A stretch of DNA of 64,000 nucleotides from Pseudomonas sp. MIACH (GCF_001269925.1 NZ_LHVO01000063.1:124001-188000); one strand, 5' to 3'; shown: positions 1 to 8,843, numbered from the stretch's first letter. A program made the numbers and translations. The notes: generated by a model from the letters alone, not told the origin.

Positions 1-706
1 AACCGAAGATGCCGGTGGCGGCGGACGGCACCATCACCTTGAGAATCGCTTCCCAGTGGGTGGTACCCATGCCGTAGGCGGCTTGCTTGGTTTTCATCGG
101 CACGGCGGTGAGCGCATCCTGCGACACGGCGGCGATGGTCGGCAAAATCATGATTGCAAGCACCAGGGCTGCCGGGAGCAACCCCGGCCCGCTCAGGGAC
201 GTGCCGAAAAAGGGGATCCAGCCAAGTTCAGTGTTCAACCATGCGGTCAACGGCCGAATTGCCGGGATGACCACGTAAATGCCCCAGAGGCCGTAAACAA
301 CGCTGGGGATGGCCGCGAGCAGTTCGACGATGGTACGAAACACCGCCGCCAGCTTCGCCGGCAAAAAATCCTGAGTGAGGAAAATCGCCATGCTGACGCC
401 GAAAACACCTGCGATCAGCAACGCGATAAAGGCACTGTAAAGCGTGCCCCAGATGGCCGGCAGAATGCCGTACTTGCCTTGGTTGACATCCCAGACGCTG
501 CCCAGCAGCACGTCAAAACCGTGCTTTTCCATGCCTGGAAGGGCCTTGCGACCGACTTCGAACACCAGGGCAAACACCAACGCCAGCACCAGGACCACGC
601 CTATTCGTGCAAGCGCACGGAAGGTGCGGTCAACCAGGAAGTCCTTCGTAGAAGGTGGCTGGCAGGCAGAATCCGGGTTACCCGGTACGACAAACGGTGT
701 GTTCAT
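1..706 (-). CDS. pstC: Phosphate ABC transporter permease PstC, 3' part cut by window edge
   Basis: Inner-membrane permease of the high-affinity phosphate importer PstSCAB. The reading frame stays open from an ATG at 706 down to base 1, giving about 235 N-terminal residues; the C-terminal part lies outside. A short polar N-terminus is followed by a first membrane span rich in Val, Leu and Ala. A permease-type core then contains AIPSVVYGLWG and, further on, AILKVMVPSAATGIFG, the cytoplasmic loop that contacts the ATPase PstB. The start is supported by a CCGGAA ribosome site about 8 bases upstream. It lies 74 bases downstream of pstS on the same strand, so it is probably co-transcribed with it. 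Identification is firm from family knowledge; only completeness is uncertain. Confidence 0.93.
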   Translation of the reverse strand, partial: MNTPFVVPGNPDSACQPPSTKDFLVDRTFRALARIGVVLVLALVFALVFEVGRKALPGMEKHGFDVLLGSVWDVNQGKYGILPAIWGTLYSAFIALLIAGVFGVSMAIFLTQDFLPAKLAAVFRTIVELLAAIPSVVYGLWGIYVVIPAIRPLTAWLNTELGWIPFFGTSLSGPGLLPAALVLAIMILPTIAAVSQDALTAVPMKTKQAAYGMGTTHWEAILKVMVPSAATGIFG

Positions 707-780
707 TGGCTAATTCCGGAACAGGGGGGTAACTCTCCCGGCCGGGCTGACAGCACCCGCCGAGAGAGGCCTCACGAGCG

Positions 781-1809
781 TTACTGGATGTTGGCAGACG
801 CTTTGCGAACCTGTTCGACCACCGATTTCGGCAGCGGGATATAGCCCATCGAGTCGGCGATTTTCTGACCTTCGGTCAGGCTGTACTCGACCATTTCACG
901 CATGGCTTTGGCTTTGGCCGGGTTGCCGTTGTCCTTGCGGAAGATCATCCAGGTGTAGGACGTGATCGGGTAGGACTTGGCACCGTCCGGGTCCGGCAGC
1001 CAGGCCACCAGGCTTTCCGGCATCTTCACTGCTGCCAGTGCTTCGGCACCGCTTTCGGCGTTAGGTACGACGTACTTGCCGGCCTTGTTTTGCAGCTGGG
1101 CAAAGTCAACCTTGGCGAGCTTGGCGAAGCCGTATTCGATGTAGCCAATCGCGCCTGGAGTCTGGCGCACGGTGGCGGTCACACCATCGTTCTTCGGCGA
1201 TTTGATGAATTTGTCGCTGGCTGGCCAGTTGACGGTGTTGCCTTCACCCAAGTCCTTCTGGAACTGCGGGTTGATGGCCGCCAAGTGCTTGGTGAAAACG
1301 GCAGTGGTACCGCTGGAGTCCGCACGCACGACCACGGTGATCGGCATGTCCGGCAGTTTCAGGCCAGGGTTGGCAGCGACGATCTGCGGATCGTTCCACT
1401 TGGTGATCTTGCCCAGGAAGATGTTGGAGTACACATCGCGTGGCAGCTTAAGTTCTTTAGGATTGCCTGGCAGGTTGAACGCCAGCACGATTTCGCCTGC
1501 GGTCATCGGCAGCAACTGCACGCCTTCGGCGACCTTGGCGATGTCTTCATCTTTCATCGCCGAGTCACTGGCGGCGAAGTCCACGGTTTTGTTCAGGAAG
1601 TCCTGTACACCCGCGCCGCTGCCTTTGGATTGGTAGTCAACGGTGACGCCATCGGTCTTCTTGCTGAAATCCTTGAACCAGGTGAGGTAGATCGGCGCTG
1701 GGAAACTGGCGCCAGAACCTGTCAGACGGACGTTCTCGGCAGCAAATACCGAGGTGGCACTTAGAGAAACCGCAACGGCGAGTGCAGCTGACTTCATCAG
1801 ACGTTTCAT
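781..1809 (-). CDS. pstS: Phosphate-binding periplasmic protein PstS
   Basis: Periplasmic phosphate receptor for the Pst importer, 342 residues. It begins with a Sec signal peptide of about 23 residues (basic start, hydrophobic core, cut after VFA). The mature start VRLTGSGASFPAPIYLTWF holds the phosphate-binding TGSGASFPAP loop, and further binding segments SKGSGAGVQ and RADSSGTTAVFT are intact. Length and motifs match the usual PstS. AAGGA lies about 9 bases before the ATG. pstC follows directly. The upstream region carries a Pho-box-like repeat, so PhoB control under phosphate starvation is expected but inferred. Confidence 0.96.
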   Translation of the reverse strand: MKRLMKSAALAVAVSLSATSVFAAENVRLTGSGASFPAPIYLTWFKDFSKKTDGVTVDYQSKGSGAGVQDFLNKTVDFAASDSAMKDEDIAKVAEGVQLLPMTAGEIVLAFNLPGNPKELKLPRDVYSNIFLGKITKWNDPQIVAANPGLKLPDMPITVVVRADSSGTTAVFTKHLAAINPQFQKDLGEGNTVNWPASDKFIKSPKNDGVTATVRQTPGAIGYIEYGFAKLAKVDFAQLQNKAGKYVVPNAESGAEALAAVKMPESLVAWLPDPDGAKSYPITSYTWMIFRKDNGNPAKAKAMREMVEYSLTEGQKIADSMGYIPLPKSVVEQVRKASANIQ

Positions 1810-1858
1810 TCAGGGAAATCCTTGTGATTACGGGCTCCCGGAACTTTGCAGCAGGTTT

Positions 1859-1876
1859 GTTACGCTTTTATGAAAA
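1859..1876 (-). promoter_or_regulatory. Candidate Pho box upstream of pstS
   Basis: On the minus strand two 7-base direct repeats, TTTTCAT and GCGTAAC, are separated by 4 bases, about 50 bases before the pstS start. The 7-4-7 spacing and the partial match to the PhoB consensus CTGTCAT/CTGTNAC suggest a PhoB site. The match is imperfect, so this is an inference. Confidence 0.4.
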
Positions 1877-1930
1877 TTGAATGGCAAACCGCTATTTCGT
1901 CCCTCCTTTCCGCCGCATCCGCGCATTTTG

Positions 1931-1948
1931 TTGTAATTGGTTGGTAAC
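1931..1948 (+). promoter_or_regulatory. Candidate Pho box upstream of ppk2
   Basis: TTGTAAT and TGGTAAC are spaced by 4 bases, a 7-4-7 arrangement like a Pho box, about 50 bases before the chosen ppk2 start and in the same divergent region as pstS. It may serve either gene. The match is moderate and unproven. Confidence 0.38.
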
Positions 1949-1996
1949 AAAATGCGACTAAGACTTTGCCATCCTCCACGACGCGAGCTCCTTCCC

Positions 1997-2914
1997 ATGT
2001 ACACAACCGAAGACGCCTTGATCCAGCGCATCCACCGTGAGCTGCTGGATCACAGTGACGAAGAGCTGGAACTGGAATTATCCGAAGACGGGCACGACCT
2101 GAACGCACTGTTCGATGAGCACGTCGAGGAGAGCCCCGAGAAGGCCGCGCGCAGGATTTACTTCAGCGAACTGTTCCGCCTGCAGGGCGAACTGGTGAAG
2201 CTGCAAAGCTGGGTGGTCAAGACCGGCGCCAAAGTGGTGATCCTGTTCGAGGGTCGCGATGCCGCCGGCAAAGGCGGTGTAATCAAGCGCATTACCCAAC
2301 GACTCAATCCACGGGTCTGCCGCGTCGCCGCCCTGCCCGCCCCGAATGATCGTGAGCAGACGCAATGGTACTTCCAGCGCTATGTCTCGCACCTGCCGGC
2401 TGCGGGTGAAATCGTGCTGTTCGACCGCAGTTGGTACAACCGCGCCGGCGTCGAACAAGTCATGGGCTTTTGCAACGAAGACCAGTACGAAGAGTTCTTC
2501 CGCACCGTGCCGGAATTCGAACGCATGCTCGCCCGCTCCGGCATCCAGTTGATCAAATACTGGTTTTCCATTTCCGACCAGGAACAGCACCTGCGCTTTC
2601 TCAGCCGCATTCACGACCCGCTCAAACAGTGGAAACTCAGCCCCATGGACCTGGAGTCGCGTCGGCGCTGGGAGGCTTACACCAAGGCCAAGGAAGTCAT
2701 GCTCGAACGCACCCACATCGCCGAAGCGCCATGGTGGGTGGTGCAGGCCGATGACAAGAAGAAAGCCCGACTCAACTGCATCCACCACCTGCTTGGGCAA
2801 ATGCCTTATGAAGAAGTGGAACTGCCGGTGATCGAGCTGCCGCAACGGGTCCGCCAGGAGGACTACTCGCGCAGCCCGACGCCAGCGGAAATCATTGTGC
2901 CGCAGGTCTATTAA
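1997..2914 (+). CDS. ppk2: Polyphosphate kinase 2
   Basis: PPK2-family enzyme of 305 residues that transfers phosphate between polyphosphate and nucleotides. The P-loop GRDAAGKGG is at residues 86-94, and the Walker-B-like DRSWYNR at 143-149 is followed by GVEQVMGF. These and the C-terminal YTKAKEVML lid region are diagnostic. I chose the ATG at 1997 because the protein then begins like other Pseudomonas PPK2s. An earlier in-frame ATG at 1952 and a TTG at 1937 are possible but would add an Arg-rich, unfamiliar extension. The gene is divergent from pstS, which makes sense for phosphate storage under shared PhoB control. Whether it prefers GDP or ADP cannot be read from the sequence. Confidence 0.93.
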   Translation: MYTTEDALIQRIHRELLDHSDEELELELSEDGHDLNALFDEHVEESPEKAARRIYFSELFRLQGELVKLQSWVVKTGAKVVILFEGRDAAGKGGVIKRITQRLNPRVCRVAALPAPNDREQTQWYFQRYVSHLPAAGEIVLFDRSWYNRAGVEQVMGFCNEDQYEEFFRTVPEFERMLARSGIQLIKYWFSISDQEQHLRFLSRIHDPLKQWKLSPMDLESRRRWEAYTKAKEVMLERTHIAEAPWWVVQADDKKKARLNCIHHLLGQMPYEEVELPVIELPQRVRQEDYSRSPTPAEIIVPQVY

Positions 2915-3011
2915 CGCAGGACGTAATAGATTCCCCAGTGGTGAGCGGGCATGGGCATCTACCCAACTTTACGGGCAGTCCGACCTGTGGCGAGGGAACT
3001 AAAGCTTTTTG

Positions 3012-3102
3012 TAGGAGCGAGCTCGCGAAGAACTCAGGGCCACCGCGCTTATCGAGAATGAACGCGTTGCCTGGGCGTTTTTCGCGAGCAAGCTCGCTCC
3101 TA
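3012..3102. repeat. REPIN-like pair of REP palindromes after ppk2
   Basis: A left arm TAGGAGCGAGCTCGCGAA (3012-3029) and an inverted right arm TTCGCGAGCAAGC (from 3081) ending CTCGCTCCTA at 3102 enclose about 50 unique bases. This is the extragenic palindrome type common in P. fluorescens. The left arm lacks the central TTGCTC of the other copies. It lies between convergent ppk2 and the polygalacturonase gene and may end transcription from both. Confidence 0.85.
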
Positions 3103-3137
3103 ACAGTGCAACGGTCCATTCACCATAACGTTTGCGC

Positions 3138-4937
3138 TTACGGCGCCGGCTCCACGTCCTTAAACACCAACCCTTGGCTATCGCTGACCTGCCACGGGTT
3201 GGCACCGCCGGTCTGGCTGAAGACCACGTGGTCGAAGCGTGAGTCTTTCAGTCCATCGATACGCGCTTTGGCCGCGCCGCTGAAACGCACGCGCTCGAAC
3301 ACCAGGCCCTGATGGTAGGCGTTGTGCGCTGCATCACCCTTGACCTCGATCGCCGCCCCTTGGGCATTCTCGACGCTCACGTCGCTCACCCGAATGTCCT
3401 TGAACTGCCCCGCGATGGTTGAGCGCTGATAGTCGAGCTTGGCGTTCGGGTCGTTGTAGTCGAGGGTAAAAATGAACGCCTGCTTGACCGTGTTGCGGAT
3501 CGCCGAGTCGCGGAATGTCACGTTGCGCGCGCCGCCGCCCATGAAGTTGGTGCTTTTCATGCGCAACCCGGCATCGGTGCCGTCCGACACGTTGTCTTCG
3601 GCCAGGATGTTCTGGATCCAAGCGCCGGTGTGACTGCCGGCGACCACCATGCCATGGCCCTTGCGGAAGTAGTTGTTGAAGATCCACGCGTCTTCCTGCG
3701 GCGGCTGGTGCACGGCATCGGCACCGGTGCCGGCCGCGAAATTCACGCAGTCATCGCCGGTGTCGAAGAAGTTGTTGAACACCATCGCACCCTTGCTGTT
3801 GGCGAACTCGATGCCGTCGCCGTTGTTGGCGTCGTAGGTCTTGTGGGTGGTGTTGGCCAGCACTACGTTTTCGGTCTCCAGGTTCATGATGCCGTGGAAC
3901 GCCGGGTTCACCACGGTGAAGCCGCCGTAGAACACGTTCTTCACATTGCGCAGGGTGATCAGCGAGGAGCGCATCTGCCCGTAGGCATCCTTGACGTTCA
4001 TGCCGCGCGCCACGGCCTGTTCCACCTGCGCCTTGGCGAGGATGCCGTCCTGGGCATAGCGGGTATTGTCGCTGGGCAGGTAGAACGGCAGCGCCTGGCC
4101 ACGCTCGTCGACGACATCGGCGTTGCGCTTCCAGCCATTGCCGTCGAGGGTGCCCTTGCCGACGATGCGGATGTTTTCGAATGACTGATGCTGGCGTGGA
4201 TCACGGGGCAACGCGTTGATCAGCGAGGCCGGGCGCACGGTGGTGGAATATGGGTACTGGATGTAGCCGGCCAGGGGGTAATCTTCGGCGCGCTCGGAGC
4301 CGAGCAAGGTCGCGCCTTCGGCGATCTCCAGGGTCATGTTGCTCTTGAGGTAGAGCGCGCCGCTTTTGTAGGTGCCTTCAGGCAACAAGACTTTGCAACC
4401 GACGGTGCAGGCATCGATGGCGTTCTGGATCGCCAGGGTATCGAGATGGCTGCCGTCGCCTTTGGCGCCGTATTTTTTCACGTCGAATATCGCCGCAACC
4501 GGGGTGGTGCGTTGCAGCACCGGGGCGCTGTCGGCAGACTCTTTGCCGTTGCCGTCCACCGAACGCACAGTGAAGCGGTACGCCGTGTCAGGCTTCAGGC
4601 CCTGGGCGGTGAAGCTGTGAATGCCGATGCGATGATGAAAGTTGGCGGTGTCTTGCCGATAAAACTGGTCGATGTAGGGTTTGGCCGGTGATACCTGGTC
4701 ATTATTGGCATTGGCGCTGCCCAGCAGCGTGCCGTTGGCGTAGACCCGGTAATCCTTGATGCCGGCATGCTCGGCAGGCTTTTCCCACACCAGGATGATT
4801 TGCCGGTCATCAAAGGCCAGGGTCGGTACTTGCAGTTTTGACGGGGCTTGCAGCGCCCATGACAGCGGGCTGCAACCGAGGACCACCAGGGCCAGCGCGC
4901 AACGCACCGGTCTTTTTTTCGAGGGTTGATACGGCAT
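3138..4937 (-). CDS. Secreted polygalacturonase, FnIII plus GH28
   Basis: Probable exo- or endo-polygalacturonase that splits pectate outside the cytoplasm, 599 residues. A Sec signal peptide covers about residues 1-28. A fibronectin-III-like domain lies at about 33-145, and the right-handed beta-helix of glycoside hydrolase 28 follows from about 150. The GH28 catalytic set is visible: NGD at 372-374, GDD at 394-396, GHG at 427-429 and RMK at 459-461. The start at 4937 is set by AAGGAGA 7 bases upstream; a longer frame from 4967 lacks such a site. The FnIII-GH28 layout resembles exo-poly-alpha-galacturonosidases (PehX type), but exo versus endo action is not decided. It lies downstream of kdgD on the same strand, so it supplies the uronates for this locus. 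Confidence 0.88.
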   Translation of the reverse strand: MPYQPSKKRPVRCALALVVLGCSPLSWALQAPSKLQVPTLAFDDRQIILVWEKPAEHAGIKDYRVYANGTLLGSANANNDQVSPAKPYIDQFYRQDTANFHHRIGIHSFTAQGLKPDTAYRFTVRSVDGNGKESADSAPVLQRTTPVAAIFDVKKYGAKGDGSHLDTLAIQNAIDACTVGCKVLLPEGTYKSGALYLKSNMTLEIAEGATLLGSERAEDYPLAGYIQYPYSTTVRPASLINALPRDPRQHQSFENIRIVGKGTLDGNGWKRNADVVDERGQALPFYLPSDNTRYAQDGILAKAQVEQAVARGMNVKDAYGQMRSSLITLRNVKNVFYGGFTVVNPAFHGIMNLETENVVLANTTHKTYDANNGDGIEFANSKGAMVFNNFFDTGDDCVNFAAGTGADAVHQPPQEDAWIFNNYFRKGHGMVVAGSHTGAWIQNILAEDNVSDGTDAGLRMKSTNFMGGGARNVTFRDSAIRNTVKQAFIFTLDYNDPNAKLDYQRSTIAGQFKDIRVSDVSVENAQGAAIEVKGDAAHNAYHQGLVFERVRFSGAAKARIDGLKDSRFDHVVFSQTGGANPWQVSDSQGLVFKDVEPAP

Positions 4938-5023
4938 GTTGTTCTCCTTGTTTTTGCCGGTATTCACACCGAGGGGCGCTACATCTGCCGCCCGGTTTTT
5001 TCGAGGTAGTTGATAAGGCGGTT

Positions 5024-5124
5024 GCAGGAGCGGGCTTGCCCGCGAAACGCGTCAACCAACACACAGCGTTACCGGGTGGCCCGAGTCGTCTGTGGTTTTT
5101 TCGCGAGCAAGCTCGCTCCTACAA
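5024..5124. repeat. REPIN-like pair of REP palindromes
   Basis: A left arm (GCAGGAGCGGGCTTGCCCGCGAA, here split as GCAGGAGCGGG then CTTGCCCGCGAA) and an inverted right arm TTCGCGAGCAAGC then TCGCTCCTAC enclose about 50 bases. The left arm is a diverged variant with GGGC in place of GAGC. The pair occupies most of the gap between the kdgD stop and the polygalacturonase start and could lower read-through between them. Confidence 0.8.
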
Positions 5125-5129
5125 GGGGC

Positions 5130-6041
5130 TTACTGGGCGCCCAATGCCTTGATCAGCACGTCCAACTGCTCCACTTCTTTAGGCAGCAAGTCGGTCAACG
5201 GCGCGCGCACCGGGCCGGCGTCGTGGCCGACCAGGCGTGCACCGGCCTTGACGATACTCACGCCATAACCTTCGCAACGGTTGCGGATCGCCAGGTACGG
5301 CAGGAAGAAATCATCGATCAAGCGGCCCACGGTGGCGTGGTCGTCGGCGGCCACCGCGCGGTAGAAATCCATCGCGGTTTTCGGGATGAAGTTGAACACC
5401 GCCGAGGAATACACCGGCACGCCCAGGGCCTTGTAGGCCGCGGCATAAACTTCGGCGGTCGGCAGCCCGCCGAGGTAGGTCAGGCGGTCGCCGAGGCGGC
5501 GACGGATCGAGACCATGGATTCGACTTCACCGATGCCGTCCTTGAAACCGATCAGGTTCGGGCAGCGCTCGGCCAACTGTTCCAGGCTGTCGGCGTTGAG
5601 ACGGCACAGGTTGCGGTTGTACACCACCACGCCGAAATCCACCGAGTTGCACACCTGCTCAACGTGGGCCACCAGGCCTTTCTGGCTGGCTTCAGTGAGG
5701 TAGTGAGGCATCAGCAGAATACCGGCGGCACCGAGGCGCTCGGCCTCCTGGGCGTAGGCAATGGCCTGGCGTGTAGGGCCACCGGCACCGGCGAGGATGG
5801 GCACCTGGCCTTTGCAGGTGTCCACCGCAGTCTTGATGATCTGGGTGTATTCCTTGGACTCCAGGGAGAAAAATTCCCCGGTGCCCCCCGCCGCGAACAA
5901 CGCGCTGGCGCCGTAAGGTGCCAGCCACTCCAGGCGGCGGGCATAGGTGTCGGCACGGAAGTCACCGGCCGCGTCAAAGTCGGTAACCGGGAACGAGAGC
6001 AAGCCGGAAGACAGGACTGTTTTTAGTTCTTGTGGCGTCAT
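5130..6041 (-). CDS. kdgD: 5-dehydro-4-deoxyglucarate dehydratase KdgD
   Basis: Converts 5-keto-4-deoxy-D-glucarate to 2-oxoglutarate semialdehyde, CO2 and water, late in the oxidative galacturonate/glucarate route. It has 303 residues in the dihydrodipicolinate synthase/NAL TIM-barrel family. The Schiff-base lysine is K167 in GFKDG, the catalytic tyrosine is Y141 in VVVYNRN, and the substrate loop GGTGEF is at 52-57. The ATG at 6041 begins the canonical MTPQELK; upstream in-frame residues look non-coding. The gene sits 200 bases beyond the ABC-transporter operon, and two copies of the locus operator lie in that gap, so it probably has its own regulated promoter. The next enzyme, 2-oxoglutarate semialdehyde dehydrogenase, is not in the window. 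Confidence 0.93.
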   Translation of the reverse strand: MTPQELKTVLSSGLLSFPVTDFDAAGDFRADTYARRLEWLAPYGASALFAAGGTGEFFSLESKEYTQIIKTAVDTCKGQVPILAGAGGPTRQAIAYAQEAERLGAAGILLMPHYLTEASQKGLVAHVEQVCNSVDFGVVVYNRNLCRLNADSLEQLAERCPNLIGFKDGIGEVESMVSIRRRLGDRLTYLGGLPTAEVYAAAYKALGVPVYSSAVFNFIPKTAMDFYRAVAADDHATVGRLIDDFFLPYLAIRNRCEGYGVSIVKAGARLVGHDAGPVRAPLTDLLPKEVEQLDVLIKALGAQ

Positions 6042-6090
6042 GTTCGCAAACCTCAAATCGAAAAATAAAGGGGGATACCTAAAGAGGTAA

Positions 6091-6103
6091 GTCATCGTAC
6101 AAC
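6091..6103. promoter_or_regulatory. Operator of the galacturonate GntR regulator (kdgD promoter, site 1)
   Basis: Half-sites GTCAT and ACAAC flank CGT, 50 bases before the kdgD start. The same 13-base pattern recurs upstream of the enolase-family gene at 14459 and, as variants, at 6221, 14647 and 17165. Assignment to the GntR regulator at 16335-17114 is inferred from its distribution. Confidence 0.65.
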
Positions 6104-6220
6104 TGTAAGAGAGCGTTAGCCAGCCTCTAAGCGCTTTAGTTTGCGCCATTATCATTTGATTAATAAAAACAGATGGTTACGTGCAATAAACATGAATGCA
6201 CGCATCTTCACCCACCCATA

Positions 6221-6233
6221 GTCATACGATGAC
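6221..6233. promoter_or_regulatory. Operator of the galacturonate GntR regulator (kdgD promoter, site 2)
   Basis: Perfect inverted half-sites GTCAT and ATGAC flank ACG, 180 bases before kdgD and just past the stop codon of the transporter ATPase gene. A second site 130 bases from the first could allow looping. Same motif family as the other four sites. Confidence 0.6.
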
Positions 6234-6241
6234 TACAGAAA

Positions 6242-7018
6242 TCAGCCGACCTTACGCCCGACAGACTCCTGACTGAAATCACGGCTGGCCTGCACCAGCA
6301 TGCGCGTGTAGTCGTGCACGGCCTGGTCCTGACTCAAGGCCTGGCAGTCGAGCAATTCGACGATCCTGCCGTGCTGCATCACCGCCACCCGGTCGCACAA
6401 GTGAGTGACCACCCCCAGGTCATGGGTGACCAGCAGATAGGTGAGTTTCTCGCGCTGGCGCAGGTCCGCCAGCAAGTTGAGGATCTCGGCCTGCACCGAC
6501 ACATCCAGGGCCGAGGTCGGTTCATCCAGCAACAGCACGCGGGGCTCAAGGATCAATGCGCGCGCAATGGCCACGCGCTGGCGCTGCCCACCGGACAACT
6601 GATGGGGATAGCGAAAGCGGAAGCTGTCGTTCAGGCCGACCTTGAGCAGGATCTCGTTGATCCGGTCGTCCTTGTCCCCTACCCCGTGGATAATCAGCGG
6701 CTCGCGCAGGGCGGTGTCGATGGTGTGCCTGGGGTGCAGGGAGCCGTAGGGGTCCTGGAAGACCATCTGCACTTTGCGAAAATGCTCCTTGGGAATCTTG
6801 TGCTGCAACGGCGCGCCGGCGATGCTCAGCTCCCCGTTCCAATGCCGGTATTGCCCGGCCAGGCAGCGCAGCACGGTGGTCTTGCCCGAACCGGACTCCC
6901 CCACCAGGCCGAACGATTCGCCGTCGGCGACACTCAGGCTCACATCGTGCAGCACCTGGTTGATGGCAGCGCCGGTGCCGAAACTCAGGTTCAAGGCGTG
7001 CGCTTGGATCATGGGCAT
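6242..7018 (-). CDS. ABC transporter ATP-binding protein, DppF/OppF type
   Basis: Cytoplasmic ATPase subunit of the Dpp/Opp-family importer, 258 residues. Walker A is GESGSGKTT at about 38-46, the signature is LSGGQRQRVAIARAL and Walker B is VLLLDEPTSALD; the H-loop follows in TYLLVTHD. AAGGAACC lies 8 bases upstream of the ATG. It is the last gene of a seven-gene minus-strand operon starting with the enolase-family gene at 14395, and lies 11 bases after its partner ATPase. In Dpp/Opp systems the two different ATPases form a heterodimer. The C-terminus is shorter than in typical DppF, so the usual iron-sulfur or oligopeptide tail is small or absent. The substrate is probably uronate or oligouronate, from context only. 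Confidence 0.88.
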   Translation of the reverse strand: MPMIQAHALNLSFGTGAAINQVLHDVSLSVADGESFGLVGESGSGKTTVLRCLAGQYRHWNGELSIAGAPLQHKIPKEHFRKVQMVFQDPYGSLHPRHTIDTALREPLIIHGVGDKDDRINEILLKVGLNDSFRFRYPHQLSGGQRQRVAIARALILEPRVLLLDEPTSALDVSVQAEILNLLADLRQREKLTYLLVTHDLGVVTHLCDRVAVMQHGRIVELLDCQALSQDQAVHDYTRMLVQASRDFSQESVGRKVG

Positions 7019-7029
7019 GGTCAGGTTCC

Positions 7030-7869
7030 TTATTGAGTCAGCCAGAGTGGATCGCGCTTGAGCACCGGCAGGTGCACGCGGCGGTTATCCATGCTCGGCA
7101 GCGCGGCCAGCAGGCCACGGGTGTAGGGATGCTCGGCGTATTGCAGGTCGCAGGCGGCCAGGGATTCGACGACGCGCCCGGCGTACATCACCAGCACGCG
7201 GTCACAGTAGTTGCGCACCAGGTTGAGGTCGTGACTGACAAAAATCAGCCCCATCTGCTGCTGGTCCACCAACTCTTCCAGCACGCTGAGCACTTGCTGG
7301 CGCACCGAGACATCCAGCGCCGACGTGGGCTCATCGGCAATGATCACTTCCGGACGCGTGATCACCATCATCGCAATCATGATGCGCTGGCCCATACCGC
7401 CGGACACCTCGTGGGGGTACAGGTTGTAGACCCGCTTCGGATCGCGGATATGCACCTGCTCGAGCATCTGCATGACCCGTTCGCGCGCATCACTGCGACT
7501 GGCCTTGTGGTGGGCCAGGTAGGCTTCGGCAATCTGGTCGCCCACCTTGACCACCGGGTTCAGCGAGTACTTGGGGTCTTGCATGATCATCGAGATGCGC
7601 TGGCCGCGAATCTTCTGCATCGCCTTTTCACTGGCCGAGAGCAGGTCGACCTCGCCAAACGCCATGGCCTTGGCGGTGATTCTGGCGCTGGGCGGATGCA
7701 GCTTGAGCAGACTGCGCCCGACGGTGGACTTGCCTGAGCCGGACTCACCGACAATCGCCAGTTTTTCCCGCCCCAAGGTAAAGGACACGTCGCGCACGGC
7801 ATGGGTTTCTTTCTGGCCACTGACGAAGCGCACATTAAGCCCTTCGACATTCAATTTGATGGCGGACAT
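7030..7869 (-). CDS. ABC transporter ATP-binding protein, DppD/OppD type
   Basis: First ATPase of the importer, 279 residues. Walker A is GESGSGKSTVGRSLL, a Q-loop lies in MIMQDPKYSLNPV, the signature is VSGGMGQRIMIAMM and Walker B is VIIADEPTSALDV. The signature has GGMGQR where GGMRQR is usual, a small departure. GGAGAACACCTT before the ATG is a good ribosome site. It lies 14 bases downstream of the permease gene and 11 bases upstream of the second ATPase gene, so all are co-transcribed. The family is strongly supported; the sugar-acid substrate is inferred from the neighbouring uronate enzymes. Confidence 0.88.
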   Translation of the reverse strand: MSAIKLNVEGLNVRFVSGQKETHAVRDVSFTLGREKLAIVGESGSGKSTVGRSLLKLHPPSARITAKAMAFGEVDLLSASEKAMQKIRGQRISMIMQDPKYSLNPVVKVGDQIAEAYLAHHKASRSDARERVMQMLEQVHIRDPKRVYNLYPHEVSGGMGQRIMIAMMVITRPEVIIADEPTSALDVSVRQQVLSVLEELVDQQQMGLIFVSHDLNLVRNYCDRVLVMYAGRVVESLAACDLQYAEHPYTRGLLAALPSMDNRRVHLPVLKRDPLWLTQ

Positions 7870-7883
7870 AAGGTGTTCTCCGA

Positions 7884-8801
7884 TTATTCGCTGCGCGGAT
7901 CAAGGATGTCCCGCAGGCCATCGCCCAACAGGTTGAAGGCCAGGCTGACCAACATGATCGCCGCCCCGGGAACCGCCACCAGCCACCAACACTCGAGCAT
8001 GTAGCGGCGCCCGGTGGAAATCATCGCGCCCCACTCCGGCAGCGGCGCCTGGGCACCCAGGCCGAGGAAGCCCAAAGCGGCGGCGGTGAGGATGATCCCG
8101 GCCATGTTCATGGTCAGGCGGATGATCACCGAGGACAGGCACATCGGCACGATATGGCGCAGGATAATCCGCGCCGGCGACGCGCCTTGCAGTTCCACGG
8201 CGACGACAAAGTCGGCGTTGCGCAGGGACAGGGTTTCAGCCCGCGCCAGCCGCGCAATCGGTGGCCATGACGTCAAGGCAATCGCCACCACCGCATGCTC
8301 CAGGCCAGGGCCCAGGGCGGCGATAAAGGCCAGCGCCAGGACCAGGCTGGGGAAGGAAATAAAGATGTCGGTCAGGCGCATGAACACGGTGTCGACCGCC
8401 CCGCCGAAGTAGCCCGAGACGGTGCCGATAAACAGCCCGATGGGACCGACGATCACGGTTACCAGGGCAATGATGTACAGCGTGATCCGCGAGCCATAGA
8501 CCAGCCGACTGAAAATATCGCGGCCGTATTCGTCGGTGCCGAACCAGTGCGCCGAGCCCGGCGCCTGCAAGGCAGTGGCGAGGTTCTGCGCGACCGGGTC
8601 ATGGGTGGCGATCCACGGCGCAAAAGCCGCGACCACCACCAAGAGCAGCGCAACCAGCAGGCCCGCCAGGGTCATGGGGTTACGCAACAGGTGACGCAGC
8701 ACCCGCAGGCCGCTCTTGCAGAAGGCATCGAAGCTGGAGCCCGGCGAGCGATCCACCGGCCGCTTCGCCGCCGTGTCGATGGAAGACAGATTGGCATTCA
8801 T
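7884..8801 (-). CDS. ABC transporter permease, DppC/OppC type
   Basis: Second membrane subunit of the importer, 305 residues with about six membrane spans. Typical DppC features are the long cytoplasmic N-terminus, the periplasmic segment HWFGTDEYGRDIFSRLVYGSR and the ATPase-coupling loop with ARAETLSLRNADFVVA. I set the start at 8801 because AGAGAAG lies 6 bases before that ATG; the open frame runs 14 codons further up without a comparable site. The gene follows the first substrate-binding protein gene by 42 bases. Context and composition are ordinary for the operon. Confidence 0.88.
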   Translation of the reverse strand: MNANLSSIDTAAKRPVDRSPGSSFDAFCKSGLRVLRHLLRNPMTLAGLLVALLLVVVAAFAPWIATHDPVAQNLATALQAPGSAHWFGTDEYGRDIFSRLVYGSRITLYIIALVTVIVGPIGLFIGTVSGYFGGAVDTVFMRLTDIFISFPSLVLALAFIAALGPGLEHAVVAIALTSWPPIARLARAETLSLRNADFVVAVELQGASPARIILRHIVPMCLSSVIIRLTMNMAGIILTAAALGFLGLGAQAPLPEWGAMISTGRRYMLECWWLVAVPGAAIMLVSLAFNLLGDGLRDILDPRSE

Positions 8802-8843
8802 AAGCATCTTCTCTGTGTGAATTCTGAAGGGCCGCAGCCCCAC

